Shown piece by piece: positions 37,170-50,201 of a DNA stretch of 64,000 nt. The stretch is taken from the NCBI RefSeq assembly GCF_000744285.1, contig NZ_JQLQ01000002.1, positions 1,860,001 to 1,924,000 of the forward strand, given 5' to 3'. The position numbers were made by a program, and so were the translations under genes. The notes beneath the pieces are model-generated. The model was not told the origin of the DNA. It saw only the letters and a program-made list of their open reading frames with translations, and did not search any database. Numbering within the stretch: the first letter of the stretch is position 1; each line of letters starts with the position of its first letter. The stretch is from Carnobacterium pleistocenium FTR1. Its GTDB lineage: Bacteria > Bacillota > Bacilli > Lactobacillales > Carnobacteriaceae.

Positions 37170-38099
37170 TTATTGAAGATGGCGTCGATTAGAACCAGTC
37201 ATGTTAACCTCTTTAGCTAAATAGCGCACTCGCTCCATAATTCTTTTAGCTTTTAACGGTTCATCTTCGCCTCTTTGAGTCACTCTTAGATGTTCTTCTT
37301 CAAGTTGCTTCATGTCAAAATTAGAAGAGAAGAAAGTTGGCAATTGTTCTTGCATCCGGTACTGCAAAATCACTCCTAATACATCATCACGAATCCAACT
37401 AGACATTGAATCAGCACCAATATCGTCAAGCATTAAGATTGGCGCTTTCTTAACGAACTCTAACTTCTCTCCTGTGTTATTCTTACCAATAGACTGTTTC
37501 ATTTCTACTGCAAAAGAGGGAAAGTGCATCAAGGTAGTAGAAAAGCCCTTTTCTGCTAGTTCGTGTGCTAACGCCCCTAACAAATAGGTTTTGCCAACAC
37601 CAAATGATCCTTGTAAATACAATCCTTTATGAAATGCTTTTGGATTAGTCAAATAATCATGAATGAAATTATATACTTCAGAAACAGCTAGTCTTCGTTC
37701 ATCAGTCATTTCAAAATCAGCTAACTTTGCATTACGAACATCTTTAGGCATATCCATCGAATAAATCCGATTTTTAATTTCTAATTCTTTTTGTTTAGCA
37801 ATCAATTCCGCAGAAGGCACGTAAGTTACATCAATATAATGATAGTTCAAAACTAATTTAGGATGGTAGCCTGGAGCCATCATTCCTTTTTTTAAATTGA
37901 ATTTCTTTTTCTCTTGAACATATTCATATAACTTAGCATAACTTTTGATAATTGCTTCATCATTAAGTTTTTGACGATTCTCTGCAATAAATTGCTTTAC
38001 ATCTAAATCATCTAGCACTTCTTGAATCAATTCTTCGTACTTATGATTCAAATTTCGTTCCTTGATCATTCGTGTCAGACTTTCTCCAATATCCTCCAT
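37170..38099 (-). CDS. dnaI: Primosomal protein DnaI (helicase loader)
   Basis: A 309-residue AAA+ loader: N-terminal zinc/helicase-binding domain, Walker A GSFGVGKTYLLGALAHELA and Walker B ILMLDDIGADS. It loads the replicative helicase DnaC onto DNA. Only 2 nt separate it from dnaB. Confidence 0.96.
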   Translation of the reverse strand: MEDIGESLTRMIKERNLNHKYEELIQEVLDDLDVKQFIAENRQKLNDEAIIKSYAKLYEYVQEKKKFNLKKGMMAPGYHPKLVLNYHYIDVTYVPSAELIAKQKELEIKNRIYSMDMPKDVRNAKLADFEMTDERRLAVSEVYNFIHDYLTNPKAFHKGLYLQGSFGVGKTYLLGALAHELAEKGFSTTLMHFPSFAVEMKQSIGKNNTGEKLEFVKKAPILMLDDIGADSMSSWIRDDVLGVILQYRMQEQLPTFFSSNFDMKQLEEEHLRVTQRGEDEPLKAKRIMERVRYLAKEVNMTGSNRRHLQ

Positions 38100-38101
38100 T
38101 G

Positions 38102-39550
38102 TTAGTCACCTTCTTTGCCAAAATTTTGAATTCGTTTCAAACGTTCCATAAACGATTGCTTTTCTTCTTCACTCATTGGCGTTTCTTCTGGTTGGCTATT
38201 TTCTGCTTTAGCCCAATCCGGAAGTGTTTCTTTTCTAATCGTCGGTTGCTTACTATAATTGCCTTTGCTTCTATTTTGAGTATATGTTTTACTACGATTC
38301 TCTTGTTGTTGTCTTTTTTCAGAATTATCTAAATACATTTTTTTCACCTTTTGAATTGCTTCCTCAGGTGCGACTACTTTTTCTTGCGCCCAATCATTAG
38401 CAATTTTGTATGCTAACTTTTGGTCAAGAGTTGGATTATTCCTTACAACTAAAATATAATGAATCAGAATATTAATAACAGAAGTCGGTATGTTAGCTTT
38501 TTTTACAATCTCTTCTAAAGTCCATTCTTCATATTTTGTAACAAAACCGTTTTTTTGATCTTTAATAGAGTTCATAAAATCAACTGGACTTATTTGCTCA
38601 CTGACTTCAATAACCGCAATATCCTCTTTTGTTAATCCTTTTTGCGTTAATTCATTTTCACGCATTTTTTGTTGATTAGAATCAACTTGTATGTCTTTTT
38701 CTACAACATCTTTCAAAGAAATATTTTGTTGGTTTTTATTATGGTAATCATCATATGCTAGCTTTTTCATTTTTTTCTCATCAATTTGGCCCGTCTCAAT
38801 ATCTGAAGCATTAAGCACAAATTGCTGTAACGCTAATTCATCTAATCCATATAATGTGTGCAATACCAATATTGCCTCTTCAATTTCTTTGGTAATAGAA
38901 GAGCGATTGATATATTGTTGATTCAATCCTGCATAGAAAAAATTCAAATCAAATGTTTTTGAATCGATTTTTGGATTTGAAGAACTCGTTTTCCCTATAT
39001 ATGAAACAGGTTCTTTCAATAGTTCTTTTTCTCTTTTTAATAATTCAGCATCAAATTGAAAGACATCTAAAAAGGACTTCGTGACTTCCTGAAATTTCTT
39101 CTTGTCTATACTTTCTACAACAAATCGATTTCTTAATTTTTTAAATTTTCGTTCTCCAACTTTTTCTAGTAATAAAAGACTTAATAAATCATCTTTAAAA
39201 AAAACATCACTCATTTGAGGAGCTTGCAATTCGTATATTAGTAGTTTAGTTGGGGCTGTTTGAAGATAAGTTTTGAGCAATCCAATTGCTTCCAGCTTGA
39301 TCCGGGCTTGATACAACTCAGGAATACCGATATTTAGTAATGCCAACAGCTCGGAATGTAAAATCCCTCCACTCCAGTACGCCTCTTCTTCAATCTCAGT
39401 CCATAGTGTCATATAAAGACTATATGCTGCGGTTCCTATTAAAGGTTGATACAAAAAAGTAAGGATTTTTTGATCGATATCCGAAAGTAAAGCTTGTTGT
39501 TTTACTAAAAAACCATCTTTAGGACTTAAGTTTTTCCATGGATACCCCAA
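38102..39550 (-). CDS. dnaB: Replication initiation/membrane attachment protein DnaB
   Basis: A 482-residue Gram-positive DnaB, the co-loader that works with DnaD and DnaI (not the helicase). N-terminal winged-helix part starts MGYPWKNLSPKDGFLV; a C-terminal DnaD-like domain includes EEIVKKANIPTSVINILIHY. The C-terminal basic/glutamine linker is typical. Order nrdR-dnaB-dnaI matches Bacillus. Confidence 0.95.
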   Translation of the reverse strand: MGYPWKNLSPKDGFLVKQQALLSDIDQKILTFLYQPLIGTAAYSLYMTLWTEIEEEAYWSGGILHSELLALLNIGIPELYQARIKLEAIGLLKTYLQTAPTKLLIYELQAPQMSDVFFKDDLLSLLLLEKVGERKFKKLRNRFVVESIDKKKFQEVTKSFLDVFQFDAELLKREKELLKEPVSYIGKTSSSNPKIDSKTFDLNFFYAGLNQQYINRSSITKEIEEAILVLHTLYGLDELALQQFVLNASDIETGQIDEKKMKKLAYDDYHNKNQQNISLKDVVEKDIQVDSNQQKMRENELTQKGLTKEDIAVIEVSEQISPVDFMNSIKDQKNGFVTKYEEWTLEEIVKKANIPTSVINILIHYILVVRNNPTLDQKLAYKIANDWAQEKVVAPEEAIQKVKKMYLDNSEKRQQQENRSKTYTQNRSKGNYSKQPTIRKETLPDWAKAENSQPEETPMSEEEKQSFMERLKRIQNFGKEGD

Positions 39551-39571
39551 AATGACTCATACCTTTCTATC

Positions 39572-40042
39572 TCAATTATTTTTTTCAGCTTTTTTTCTTT
39601 CAAATTCTTGTAACTCTTTTAAAAAGACACTCATATCTTTAAACTGACGGTATACGCTAGCAAAACGGATATAGGCTATTTCATCAATATCAGCCAATTT
39701 TTCCATGATGTATTCCCCGATAATAGCAGAGGAAATTTCATTTTCACCTAGGCCTCTGATTTGATTTTCTACTTCATCTACTATTTTTTCAACTTGCTCC
39801 ATAGCTACTGGTCGTTTCTCACAAGAACGTATCAGACCTCTTAAAATTTTCTCGCGGTTAAATTCTTCTCGAGTACCATTTTTTTTAATGACCAAAAGGG
39901 GTGTCTTTTCGACTCGTTCAAATGTAGTAAAACGGAACTTGCAAGCTTCACATTCTCTTCTTCTACGAATAGCGCGTCCATCATCTGCTGGACGACTATC
40001 TACAACTTTAGAATTATTATTTTGACAGCGTGGACATTGCAT
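39572..40042 (-). CDS. nrdR: Transcriptional repressor NrdR
   Basis: A 156-residue repressor: zinc ribbon [27 protein letters not shown] and an ATP-cone domain with [13 protein letters not shown]. It senses dATP/ATP and represses ribonucleotide reductase genes. ATG 40042 is preferred over the upstream ATG, which touches AGGG. First gene of nrdR-dnaB-dnaI. Confidence 0.96.
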   Translation of the reverse strand: MQCPRCQNNNSKVVDSRPADDGRAIRRRRECEACKFRFTTFERVEKTPLLVIKKNGTREEFNREKILRGLIRSCEKRPVAMEQVEKIVDEVENQIRGLGENEISSAIIGEYIMEKLADIDEIAYIRFASVYRQFKDMSVFLKELQEFERKKAEKNN

Positions 40043-40169
40043 ATTTATCATCCCTATCTTAAGTGTTCTTCGTATCTACATGAATCGCGCACGAAAATAT
40101 TTACTCCATTATACCATACAACAACCAGAGATTAAACCGTTTGAAAATCAGGGAATGCTTCGATTGTAG

Positions 40170-40207
40170 CAAAAAAAAACAACCCATAAATGATTGTTCT
40201 TTTCGCC
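40170..40207 (-). terminator. Terminator of polA-mutM-coaE
   Basis: Minus-strand stem AACAATC / GGTTGTT (7 bp) with nine T, about 15 bp after the coaE stop. Confidence 0.8.
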
Positions 40208-40221
40208 TTATTCTTTATGCT

Positions 40222-40821
40222 CTAATTGGTTTTTGTTTTAGTTATCCAGTCTAAAACTTGTTTTTTCGTATTCTCGATCGTTCCGTTATTATCAATAATA
40301 ATATCTCCAAGAATGACTTTTTTTGAGATAGGCAGCTGGGAATCGATTCTTTGAATTGCTTCTTTTTTCCCAAGATTGTCTCTCTTCATTAATCGATTTA
40401 GCTGAATCTCTTCTGATGTGGCTACCACCATAACTTGATCTACATATTTTTCATATTCCACTTCAAATAAAAGTGGAATATCCATAACAATGATTGCTGG
40501 ACTTTGCTTTAAGTAATCATTCATTTTAGATATGAGCCATTGATGTATATACTGAGACAAAATTTCGTTCAGCAACTCTCTTTTTTTCTTATCCTTAAAA
40601 ACGATTTCACCTAATGCAGCACGATCTAATGTCCCATCTGCTTGAATAATTTTATTCCCAAATTCTTTTCTTATTTTATTTAATCCAGCTGTTCCTGGTT
40701 TTACTACTTCTCTTGCTCCAACATCTGCATCCACTACTGGGTAGCCTTGTTCCTTAAATATTTTGCTTACAGTCGATTTACCTGTAGAGATTCCCCCTGT
40801 TAACCCTAGAATTACAGTCAT
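40222..40821 (-). CDS. coaE: Dephospho-CoA kinase
   Basis: A 199-residue P-loop kinase that makes CoA from dephospho-CoA. Walker A GLTGGISTGKST is at the N-terminus; DADVGAREVV and the IPLLFE motif are visible. Last gene of polA-mutM-coaE, 15 bp after mutM. Confidence 0.97.
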   Translation of the reverse strand: MTVILGLTGGISTGKSTVSKIFKEQGYPVVDADVGAREVVKPGTAGLNKIRKEFGNKIIQADGTLDRAALGEIVFKDKKKRELLNEILSQYIHQWLISKMNDYLKQSPAIIVMDIPLLFEVEYEKYVDQVMVVATSEEIQLNRLMKRDNLGKKEAIQRIDSQLPISKKVILGDIIIDNNGTIENTKKQVLDWITKTKTN

Positions 40822-40836
40822 CCTAACCCTCCTTTA

Positions 40837-41676
40837 TTACTGATCAGCTGTTAGTTTTTGACAATTAGAACAAAAATGAGTGCCTCTTTGCGCAACTTTT
40901 ATTTTTTCTATTGGTGTACCGCAACGAATACATGGAATACCTTTTTTTCCATAAACAGCTAATTTCATTTGAAATGTTCCTGCTTCTCCTAACGCATTTT
41001 GATAAGTCCGAATAGTTGTTCCGCCCGCTTTGACTGCGTCACCAAGTACCTTGATGATTGATTTGTGTAATTGAGAAACTTCACTTTTATTCAAGTTATT
41101 TGCGATTCTCAGTGGATGTATTTTGGCTAAAAAAAGTACCTCATCTACATAAATATTCCCTAAACCAGCTACAATTTTTTGGTCCAGTAAAAGTGGTTTA
41201 ATGGCTCTTTTTTTAGTTTGCAGAGCATTATAAAAAGTTGTTTCATCAAAATCTTTTTCAGTGGGCTCTGGGCCAAGTAACTTTATGCCCGTCATACTGC
41301 ATTCTTTCCCTAAGGGTACTAGGGTCATTCGTCCAAATTTGCGTACATCCAAATATCGTAAATCTCTCCCATCCGCTAAGTGAAAAACCACGTGTGTATG
41401 CTTTTTAAGTGGCTTTGATGATTCTTCCACTTCATATTTACCTTCCATCCGCAGATGTGAAACCATTGTCCACTGCTTGAAATGAAAGATGATATATTTG
41501 CCACGGCGATCAAATCCAATAATTTCCTCACCTGCTAAAAGTTGCTTAAATTCATTGCTTTCGATAGAACCGGAAATAATCCGATCCCAGTATACATCAA
41601 CGGACGTTATACTTGCTCCTAACACAAGTTTTTCTAACCCTTTTCTAACTGTTTCAACTTCTGGTAACTCTGGCAA
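40837..41676 (-). CDS. mutM: Formamidopyrimidine-DNA glycosylase
   Basis: A 279-residue bifunctional glycosylase removing 8-oxoguanine. Catalytic MPELPEVE (P2, E3) is at the N-terminus, the H2TH region is in the middle and the zinc finger CIRC..CSNC near the C-terminus. Standard length, between polA and coaE. Confidence 0.98.
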   Translation of the reverse strand: MPELPEVETVRKGLEKLVLGASITSVDVYWDRIISGSIESNEFKQLLAGEEIIGFDRRGKYIIFHFKQWTMVSHLRMEGKYEVEESSKPLKKHTHVVFHLADGRDLRYLDVRKFGRMTLVPLGKECSMTGIKLLGPEPTEKDFDETTFYNALQTKKRAIKPLLLDQKIVAGLGNIYVDEVLFLAKIHPLRIANNLNKSEVSQLHKSIIKVLGDAVKAGGTTIRTYQNALGEAGTFQMKLAVYGKKGIPCIRCGTPIEKIKVAQRGTHFCSNCQKLTADQ

Positions 41677-41746
41677 AATTCTACTTCCTTTCTACATAAG
41701 GAAAGTGTCCTTGCTATCAACGAAAATAGCAAAAACACTTTCTTTA
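41677..41746. other. Strong hairpin between polA and mutM
   Basis: A stem of GAAAGTGT / ACACTTTC with an inner GCTAT/ATAGC (about 41696-41742). It lacks a good U-tract on the minus strand, so it may process or slow the polA-mutM transcript rather than stop it. Confidence 0.5.
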
Positions 41747-44407
41747 TTATTTAGCTTCGTACCAACTTTTCCCACTATTGCTATCAACTTTTAATGGAAC
41801 AGCTAATTCTACTGCCCCTTCCATAACTTCGATAACTAATGCTTCTAGTTGTTCTATCTCATCTTCAGGAACTTCAAAGATAAGTTCATCATGAACCTGC
41901 AACAACATGGTTGCTTTCATCTTTAATTCTTTTAATTTTTTATCCATTTTGATCATAGCAATTTTTAAAATGTCTGCTGCACTACCTTGAATAGGTGTAT
42001 TAATAGCAATTCTTTCAGCAAATGAACGCAAATTGTAATTTCGAGAATTGATTTCTGGTAAATAGCGACGGCGTTGGAAAAGTGTTTCAACAAAACCTTT
42101 ATCTTTTGCCTCTCTCACAATATCTTCCATATACGTTTTTACGCCTGGATACTTTTCAAAATACGTATCAATAAATTGTTGTGCTTCTTTTCGACTGATC
42201 CCTAAGTTTTGTGACAAGCCATAATCGCTTATGCCATAGACAATTCCAAAGTTAACGGCTTTAGCTCTGCGTCGCATCTCAGGCGAAACATCTTCTGGAG
42301 AAGCAATGCCAAAAACACGCATAGCCGTACTTGAGTGGATATCTTGACCTTCAATAAAGGCCTCTTTTAGTAAGGTATCACCTGAAACATGTCCCAATAC
42401 ACGCAATTCAATTTGAGAATAATCGGATGCAAAGATTTTCCAACCCTCATGACTAGGAACGAAAGCTTGCCTAATTTTTCTGCCTTCTTCTAATCGAATC
42501 GGTATATTTTGCAAGTTAGGGTCAACCGAGCTTAAACGTCCAGTTTGTGCGACTGTCTGCATATAGCGAGTATGAATCTTACCTGTTTTTTTATCAATTA
42601 CTTTGAGTAATCCTTCTATATAAGTAGACTGAATTTTCGCGATTTGGCGATAATCTAAAATATGCTCTACGATAGGTGCTTGCTCTCTTAATTGCTCTAA
42701 AACATCAACTGCAGTTGAATAGCCAGTCTTTGTTTTCTTTATGACCGGATACCCCATTTTTTCAAATAAAATCACACCTAATTGTTTTGGTGAATTTAGA
42801 TTAAACTTTTCACCAGCCAATTCATAGACTCGTTGTTCAATATCATTTAGTCGAACAGCAAATTCTTCTCTCATTTCCATTAAACGTTTATCATTCACCT
42901 TTATGCCAGTCAGTTCCATTTCAGCTAGAACAAATGACAAAGGCAATTCCATTTCATTAAATAACTTAGTCTGTTCATTTTCTTCTAAGTTATCTCCCAA
43001 TTGTTTGCTTAAGACACGGATTGCTTTTATTTTTCTGGCAATATGGTCATACGTTAGGACTTTTTCTTCTGGTATAGTAATTTTGGCACCTTTTCCATAG
43101 ACACTTTCATCAGAGGAGACTTCATAGTAATTATGTTCTGTAGCAACTTCAGATAGGTCTTTGCTATTATCCTTTGTATTCAACAAATAAGAAGCTAATA
43201 AAATATCAAAATTAATGGAGGTGATATCAATATTTTGTCTTTTTAAAGCTACATAAGTTCGTTTAGCATCAAAAACTTGTTTTTTAGCCTCTTCTTTACT
43301 CGCCCATTTTTTAAAATATTCAGATGCAAAAACTACTTCAGGGTCTGCAATATATATTTGTTTATCATTGCCCCATCCTACACAAAAAATTGGAGAAGTG
43401 TGGTAGTTGTCTCCCATCATTTCAACGTAAAGAGCCATATCATCACTAAACATGTCTGGTGTAACATCAGTCACTAGTTCATATGAAATTTCCTCTTTTT
43501 GGCTGTTTTGTTCAGCATCATATTCAGAAGTATCTAATTTACTTAGATGAGAATTAAAATCCATTTCTTTATAAAAACCTATGAGTTTTTCCATATTTGA
43601 TCCAGAAAAGATTAAATCATCAATTTTAATTTCTAGTGGAGAGTCTGTATCAATAGTTGCTAGTTTTTTGCTTAGCAAAGCTATTTCCTGTTCATTTATA
43701 AGATTTTCCTTCATCTTACTTTTCTTTAATGAATCAATATTTTCATAAATTCCTTCGACCGAACCGTATTCTTTTAATAATTTCAAAGCTGTTTTTTCGC
43801 CAATTTTTGTTACTCCGGGTATATTATCTGAAGCATCACCAGCTAAGCCTTTCATATCAATAATTTGTAATGGGCTGATGCCCATCTCCTCTTGAATGGA
43901 TTCAATTGTATATTCTTTCAATTCGCTAACGCCTTTTACCGTAATATCAACGCGTACATTTTCTTTTGCTAATTGTGTCAAATCTCGGTCTCCAGAAACA
44001 ACTACTACATCATAAATAGTTGGATCAGCTTGTGCAGCTAAGGTTCCAATAATATCATCTGCTTCAAAATTTTCTAATTCATAATGCTTGATCCCAAATC
44101 CATCCAATAAATCTCTTAGATAGGGCATTTGTTCTGAAAATTCTCCTGGCGTTTTTGAACGTCCAGCTTTATAATCGTCAAAGAAACTATGACGGAATGT
44201 CGTATTTCCAGCATCAAAAGCAACCAATATATGAGTCGGTTTTTCTTTTGTTAAAACATTATCGATCATGTTGTGAAATCCATATAAAGCATTAGTGTGT
44301 AGTCCATTTTTATTTTTCATTCTTTCTAATTGTGTATGCAAAGCAAAAAAGGCTCTGTATGCTACACTATTCCCATCGATCAGTATTAATTTTTTTTTCT
44401 CATTCAT
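41747..44407 (-). CDS. polA: DNA polymerase I
   Basis: An 886-residue polymerase: 5'-3' exonuclease domain (1-300, with VVSGDRDLTQL and FEADDIIGT), a 3'-5' exonuclease-like domain, and a polymerase domain with SDYSQIELRVLGH and QVHDELIFEVPE. The proofreading domain lacks the DxE carboxylates (LYVEMMGDN in their place), so it is probably inactive, as in Bacillus/Geobacillus Pol I. It repairs and processes Okazaki fragments. Confidence 0.96.
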   Translation of the reverse strand: MNEKKKLILIDGNSVAYRAFFALHTQLERMKNKNGLHTNALYGFHNMIDNVLTKEKPTHILVAFDAGNTTFRHSFFDDYKAGRSKTPGEFSEQMPYLRDLLDGFGIKHYELENFEADDIIGTLAAQADPTIYDVVVVSGDRDLTQLAKENVRVDITVKGVSELKEYTIESIQEEMGISPLQIIDMKGLAGDASDNIPGVTKIGEKTALKLLKEYGSVEGIYENIDSLKKSKMKENLINEQEIALLSKKLATIDTDSPLEIKIDDLIFSGSNMEKLIGFYKEMDFNSHLSKLDTSEYDAEQNSQKEEISYELVTDVTPDMFSDDMALYVEMMGDNYHTSPIFCVGWGNDKQIYIADPEVVFASEYFKKWASKEEAKKQVFDAKRTYVALKRQNIDITSINFDILLASYLLNTKDNSKDLSEVATEHNYYEVSSDESVYGKGAKITIPEEKVLTYDHIARKIKAIRVLSKQLGDNLEENEQTKLFNEMELPLSFVLAEMELTGIKVNDKRLMEMREEFAVRLNDIEQRVYELAGEKFNLNSPKQLGVILFEKMGYPVIKKTKTGYSTAVDVLEQLREQAPIVEHILDYRQIAKIQSTYIEGLLKVIDKKTGKIHTRYMQTVAQTGRLSSVDPNLQNIPIRLEEGRKIRQAFVPSHEGWKIFASDYSQIELRVLGHVSGDTLLKEAFIEGQDIHSSTAMRVFGIASPEDVSPEMRRRAKAVNFGIVYGISDYGLSQNLGISRKEAQQFIDTYFEKYPGVKTYMEDIVREAKDKGFVETLFQRRRYLPEINSRNYNLRSFAERIAINTPIQGSAADILKIAMIKMDKKLKELKMKATMLLQVHDELIFEVPEDEIEQLEALVIEVMEGAVELAVPLKVDSNSGKSWYEAK

Positions 44408-44546
44408 ATGAAATCTCCTTTTTGTTACTACTTTTATTGCTATTTATTTTAGTTTGTCTTTTAAAAAAACCTTTAATTGAACATACTTATCGTTACTATT
44501 TTAACAAAAAAATAACTAGATAGCGAACTTACCTATCACCTTTTAC

Positions 44547-44600
44547 TAAAAAGAAACAGGTAATTATTGTATACAACAATAATTACCTGTTTCTTTTTAG
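44547..44600 (-). terminator. Terminator of murC
   Basis: A nearly perfect long stem AAAAAGAAACAGGTAATTAT and its complement immediately after the murC stop. Confidence 0.93.
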
Positions 44601-45929
44601 TTATTTTGTTAATGATGAATGGCTTAGCAATGTTTCATAAGCTAATTCAAATTTTTGAACATCTCCAGCACCCATAAAAATAGCTACTGCATCATGGTGT
44701 TCTAATAATGGGGACATATTTTCTTCACTTAATATAACTGCTCCATTATTGATTTTATCAGCCATATCTTGAATTGTGATATTTCCTTGATCTTCTCTTA
44801 CCGATCCAAAAATATCACACAAATAAATAGAGTCAGCTAAATTCAACGATTCTGCAAATTCACTCAGTAATGCTACTGTCCGAGTAAATGTATGTGGTTG
44901 AAAAATAGCGATAATTTCTTTATCTGGATATTTTTGACGAGCTGCATCAATTGTTGCCCGAATTTCAGATGGATGATGGGCATAATCATCAATGATTACC
45001 ATATCTAACATCTGTTTTTCAGTAAATCTACGTTTAACACCTTTAAAAGTTTTTAAATTTTCTATTATGCCTTCTTTATCAATATTTTCATATTGACAAA
45101 TAGCTATTACACTTAACGCATTTAATATATTATGTTTACCAAATATTGGAATATCAAAATGCCCGTAAAATTCATCTCTTACGTAAACATCAAAAGTAGA
45201 GCCAGTTGTTGAGCGAGTCATATTTTTTGCCTGAAAATCATTATGATCTCCAAATCCATAATATAAAATGGGTACATTAGCTTGAAGTTTTTGAAGTTGT
45301 TCATCATCACCACAAGCAACAATGGCTTTCTTCACTTGACTAGCCATTGATTGGAAAGCATCAAAGACATCATCAATACTGCTATAGTAGTCAGGATGAT
45401 CAAAATCAATATTTGTCATAATAGCATAATCTGGTCGATAGGCTAAAAAATGACGACGGTATTCACAAGCTTCTAGTATAAAGAAGTCTGCATCAGGTAC
45501 ACCATGACCTGTACCATCTCCAATCAAATAACTTGTATTTTTAAGTGTACTTAAGACATGAGCCAACAAACCCGTAGTGCTTGTTTTTCCGTGTGAACCA
45601 GTAACCGCAATACTGTTATAATGACCAATAAACTGTCCAAGAAAATCATGGTAACGGATAACAGATAAACCTATTTCTTTTGCTGCAATAATCTCTTCAT
45701 GATCATCTGGAAAAGCATTTCCAGCAATTACGGTTAATCCTGGATGAATATTTTCTTTGCTAAAATTTAAAATTGGAATGCCAGCTTCTTCAATATTTTT
45801 TTGAGTGAAAAAGTATTTTTCTATATCGGAACCTTGAACTTTAAATCCTTTATCATGCAAAATTAAAGCAAGAGCACTCATACCTGAACCTTTGATACCA
45901 ACGAAATGATAAATTGTTTCTTTATTCAT
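44601..45929 (-). CDS. murC: UDP-N-acetylmuramate-L-alanine ligase
   Basis: A 442-residue Mur ligase adding the first L-Ala of the peptidoglycan stem. ATP loop [12 protein letters not shown] is at about residues 109-120; N-terminal Rossmann part has [17 protein letters not shown]. Start ATG behind GGAGG. Its own promoter is at 46130-46138 and a terminator is immediately downstream, so it is monocistronic. Confidence 0.97.
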   Translation of the reverse strand: MNKETIYHFVGIKGSGMSALALILHDKGFKVQGSDIEKYFFTQKNIEEAGIPILNFSKENIHPGLTVIAGNAFPDDHEEIIAAKEIGLSVIRYHDFLGQFIGHYNSIAVTGSHGKTSTTGLLAHVLSTLKNTSYLIGDGTGHGVPDADFFILEACEYRRHFLAYRPDYAIMTNIDFDHPDYYSSIDDVFDAFQSMASQVKKAIVACGDDEQLQKLQANVPILYYGFGDHNDFQAKNMTRSTTGSTFDVYVRDEFYGHFDIPIFGKHNILNALSVIAICQYENIDKEGIIENLKTFKGVKRRFTEKQMLDMVIIDDYAHHPSEIRATIDAARQKYPDKEIIAIFQPHTFTRTVALLSEFAESLNLADSIYLCDIFGSVREDQGNITIQDMADKINNGAVILSEENMSPLLEHHDAVAIFMGAGDVQKFELAYETLLSHSSLTK

Positions 45930-46129
45930 TACTTTATTTCCTCCATATTCGTAAATATAACTTTTTTCAACTACTTGTATTTGAAAGATATTTTTATATT
46001 TTATGTCCCAGTTCGTTCTTTAGATTTACATCATCATGCAGCAAAGTAAATCTTTATTGTATCTTATCAATTGCTAGATAAGCTGAATCGTCTGTAATTA
46101 ATTAAAAAAGACAAAATTACAACGAACTT

Positions 46130-46138
46130 AGTATACCA
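46130..46138 (-). promoter_or_regulatory. Extended -10 promoter of murC
   Basis: Minus-strand TGGTATACT (46138-46130), an extended -10, with no good -35. Confidence 0.7.
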
Positions 46139-46286
46139 CGAAATAATTTAATAGCACACTTAAAACCTCTAATTACACTTACTCTTAGCAGAATGAAATA
46201 TTGGGAACGGATTCAATTAAACAATTGACATACATCTTTAACATAATTTTTGTAAATGAAATTGAGTACACTTGTATTTAAAAATG

Positions 46287-46324
46287 AAAAAAAGGAGAGA
46301 AATCAATTTCCTCTCCTTTTTAAA
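46287..46324 (-). terminator. Terminator of sftA
   Basis: Stem AAAAAGGAGAGGAAATTGAT... with AT-rich loop and T-run, immediately after the sftA stop. Confidence 0.9.
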
Positions 46325-46328
46325 GTTG

Positions 46329-49394
<3,066 letters not shown>

Positions 49395-49428
49395 GATGAC
49401 CCTCCTTTCCTACCTTACTCCAAATCTT

Positions 49429-49437
49429 ATTTTACCA
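49429..49437 (-). promoter_or_regulatory. Extended -10 promoter of sftA
   Basis: Minus-strand TGGTAAAAT (49437-49429) about 35 bp upstream of the ATG. A separate TATAAT is at 49457-49452. Confidence 0.6.
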
Positions 49438-49516
49438 TAAAAAATAAAGTGATTATAGGTGCATTCTTTAAGAAACAGACAATATCCTTTCAATTTGCGC
49501 ATAAAAAAGCCAATAT

Positions 49517-49568
49517 AAAAAGCTATCTTTCAAAAAAACATTTCGTTTTTTTGAAAGATAGCTTTTAA
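49517..49568 (-). terminator. Terminator of the ytpR operon
   Basis: Long stem AAAAGCTATCTTTCAAAAAA / its complement, small loop, followed by an A/T tail. Confidence 0.85.
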
Positions 49569-49592
49569 AGTGCTTTCCCAGAATAACTTGGA

Positions 49593-50201
49593 TCAATTCA
49601 CTTGGAAAGTTTCACCTGTTATAGCAGAATCTGGTAAAACTAAGATACCTTTTTTTTCTATAGCATCTTTTATATTCAATTCTCGTGCAGAACAAATCAT
49701 GCCATGACTTGGCCTTCCTCTTAACTCGCCATCCCATATCGCTAATCCATTAGGCATCAAAGCACCCACTTTGGCAACTACAACTTTTTGGCCCTGAGCA
49801 ATATTTGATGCTCCACAAACAATTTGAAGAATTTCTCCATTGTCCACCTCAGTTTGTGTAATAGACAGGTGATCTGAATCAGGATGTGGATCACATTCTT
49901 TCACTTCACCGATGACAAATTTTGGAGAATCATCAATCTCTAAAATATCATAAAATCCCGCAGAAATGATGGATTTATTCAAATTTTTTATTTGTTCTTT
50001 AGTCAACAAGACTTGTCCTGTTTCACTATCCACTATATTTGAACTATTAAAAAAATTATATCCAACTGTTTGATTAGTCTCTTCTTTATAAATTCGAACA
50101 ACATTATCTTTTTTTTCAAAATTTTGTTCCTTAGATTCACTATTCTCTAACATGACAATAATTGTATCTCCAATACCTTCTTTATTGTAAACACTAATCA
50201 T
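49593..50201 (-). CDS. ytpR: YtpR family tRNA-binding protein
   Basis: A 202-residue protein: N-terminal domain of the DUF4479 type, then a C-terminal EMAP/tRNA-binding domain (VIGEVKECDPHPDSDHLSI to GRPSHGMICSAREL) like that of PheT. The start ATG 50201 (MISVYNKEG) follows GAGGAAG; the upstream start would overlap it. It overlaps the usp gene by 8 bases. Function not established. Confidence 0.9.
   Translation of the reverse strand: MISVYNKEGIGDTIIVMLENSESKEQNFEKKDNVVRIYKEETNQTVGYNFFNSSNIVDSETGQVLLTKEQIKNLNKSIISAGFYDILEIDDSPKFVIGEVKECDPHPDSDHLSITQTEVDNGEILQIVCGASNIAQGQKVVVAKVGALMPNGLAIWDGELRGRPSHGMICSARELNIKDAIEKKGILVLPDSAITGETFQVN

Larger units (their letters stand above)
45930..46328. other. 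399-bp region upstream of murC
   Basis: Contains the sftA terminator (46287-46324) and the murC promoter. The murC leader (about 46123-45930) has two clear hairpins: AGATTTAC / GTAAATCT (46022-46029, 46046-46053) and CTTATC / GATAAG (46063-46068, 46077-46082). An inverted repeat AGTTCGTT / AACGAACT lies at 46010-46017 and 46121-46128. No ORF. Confidence 0.6.
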
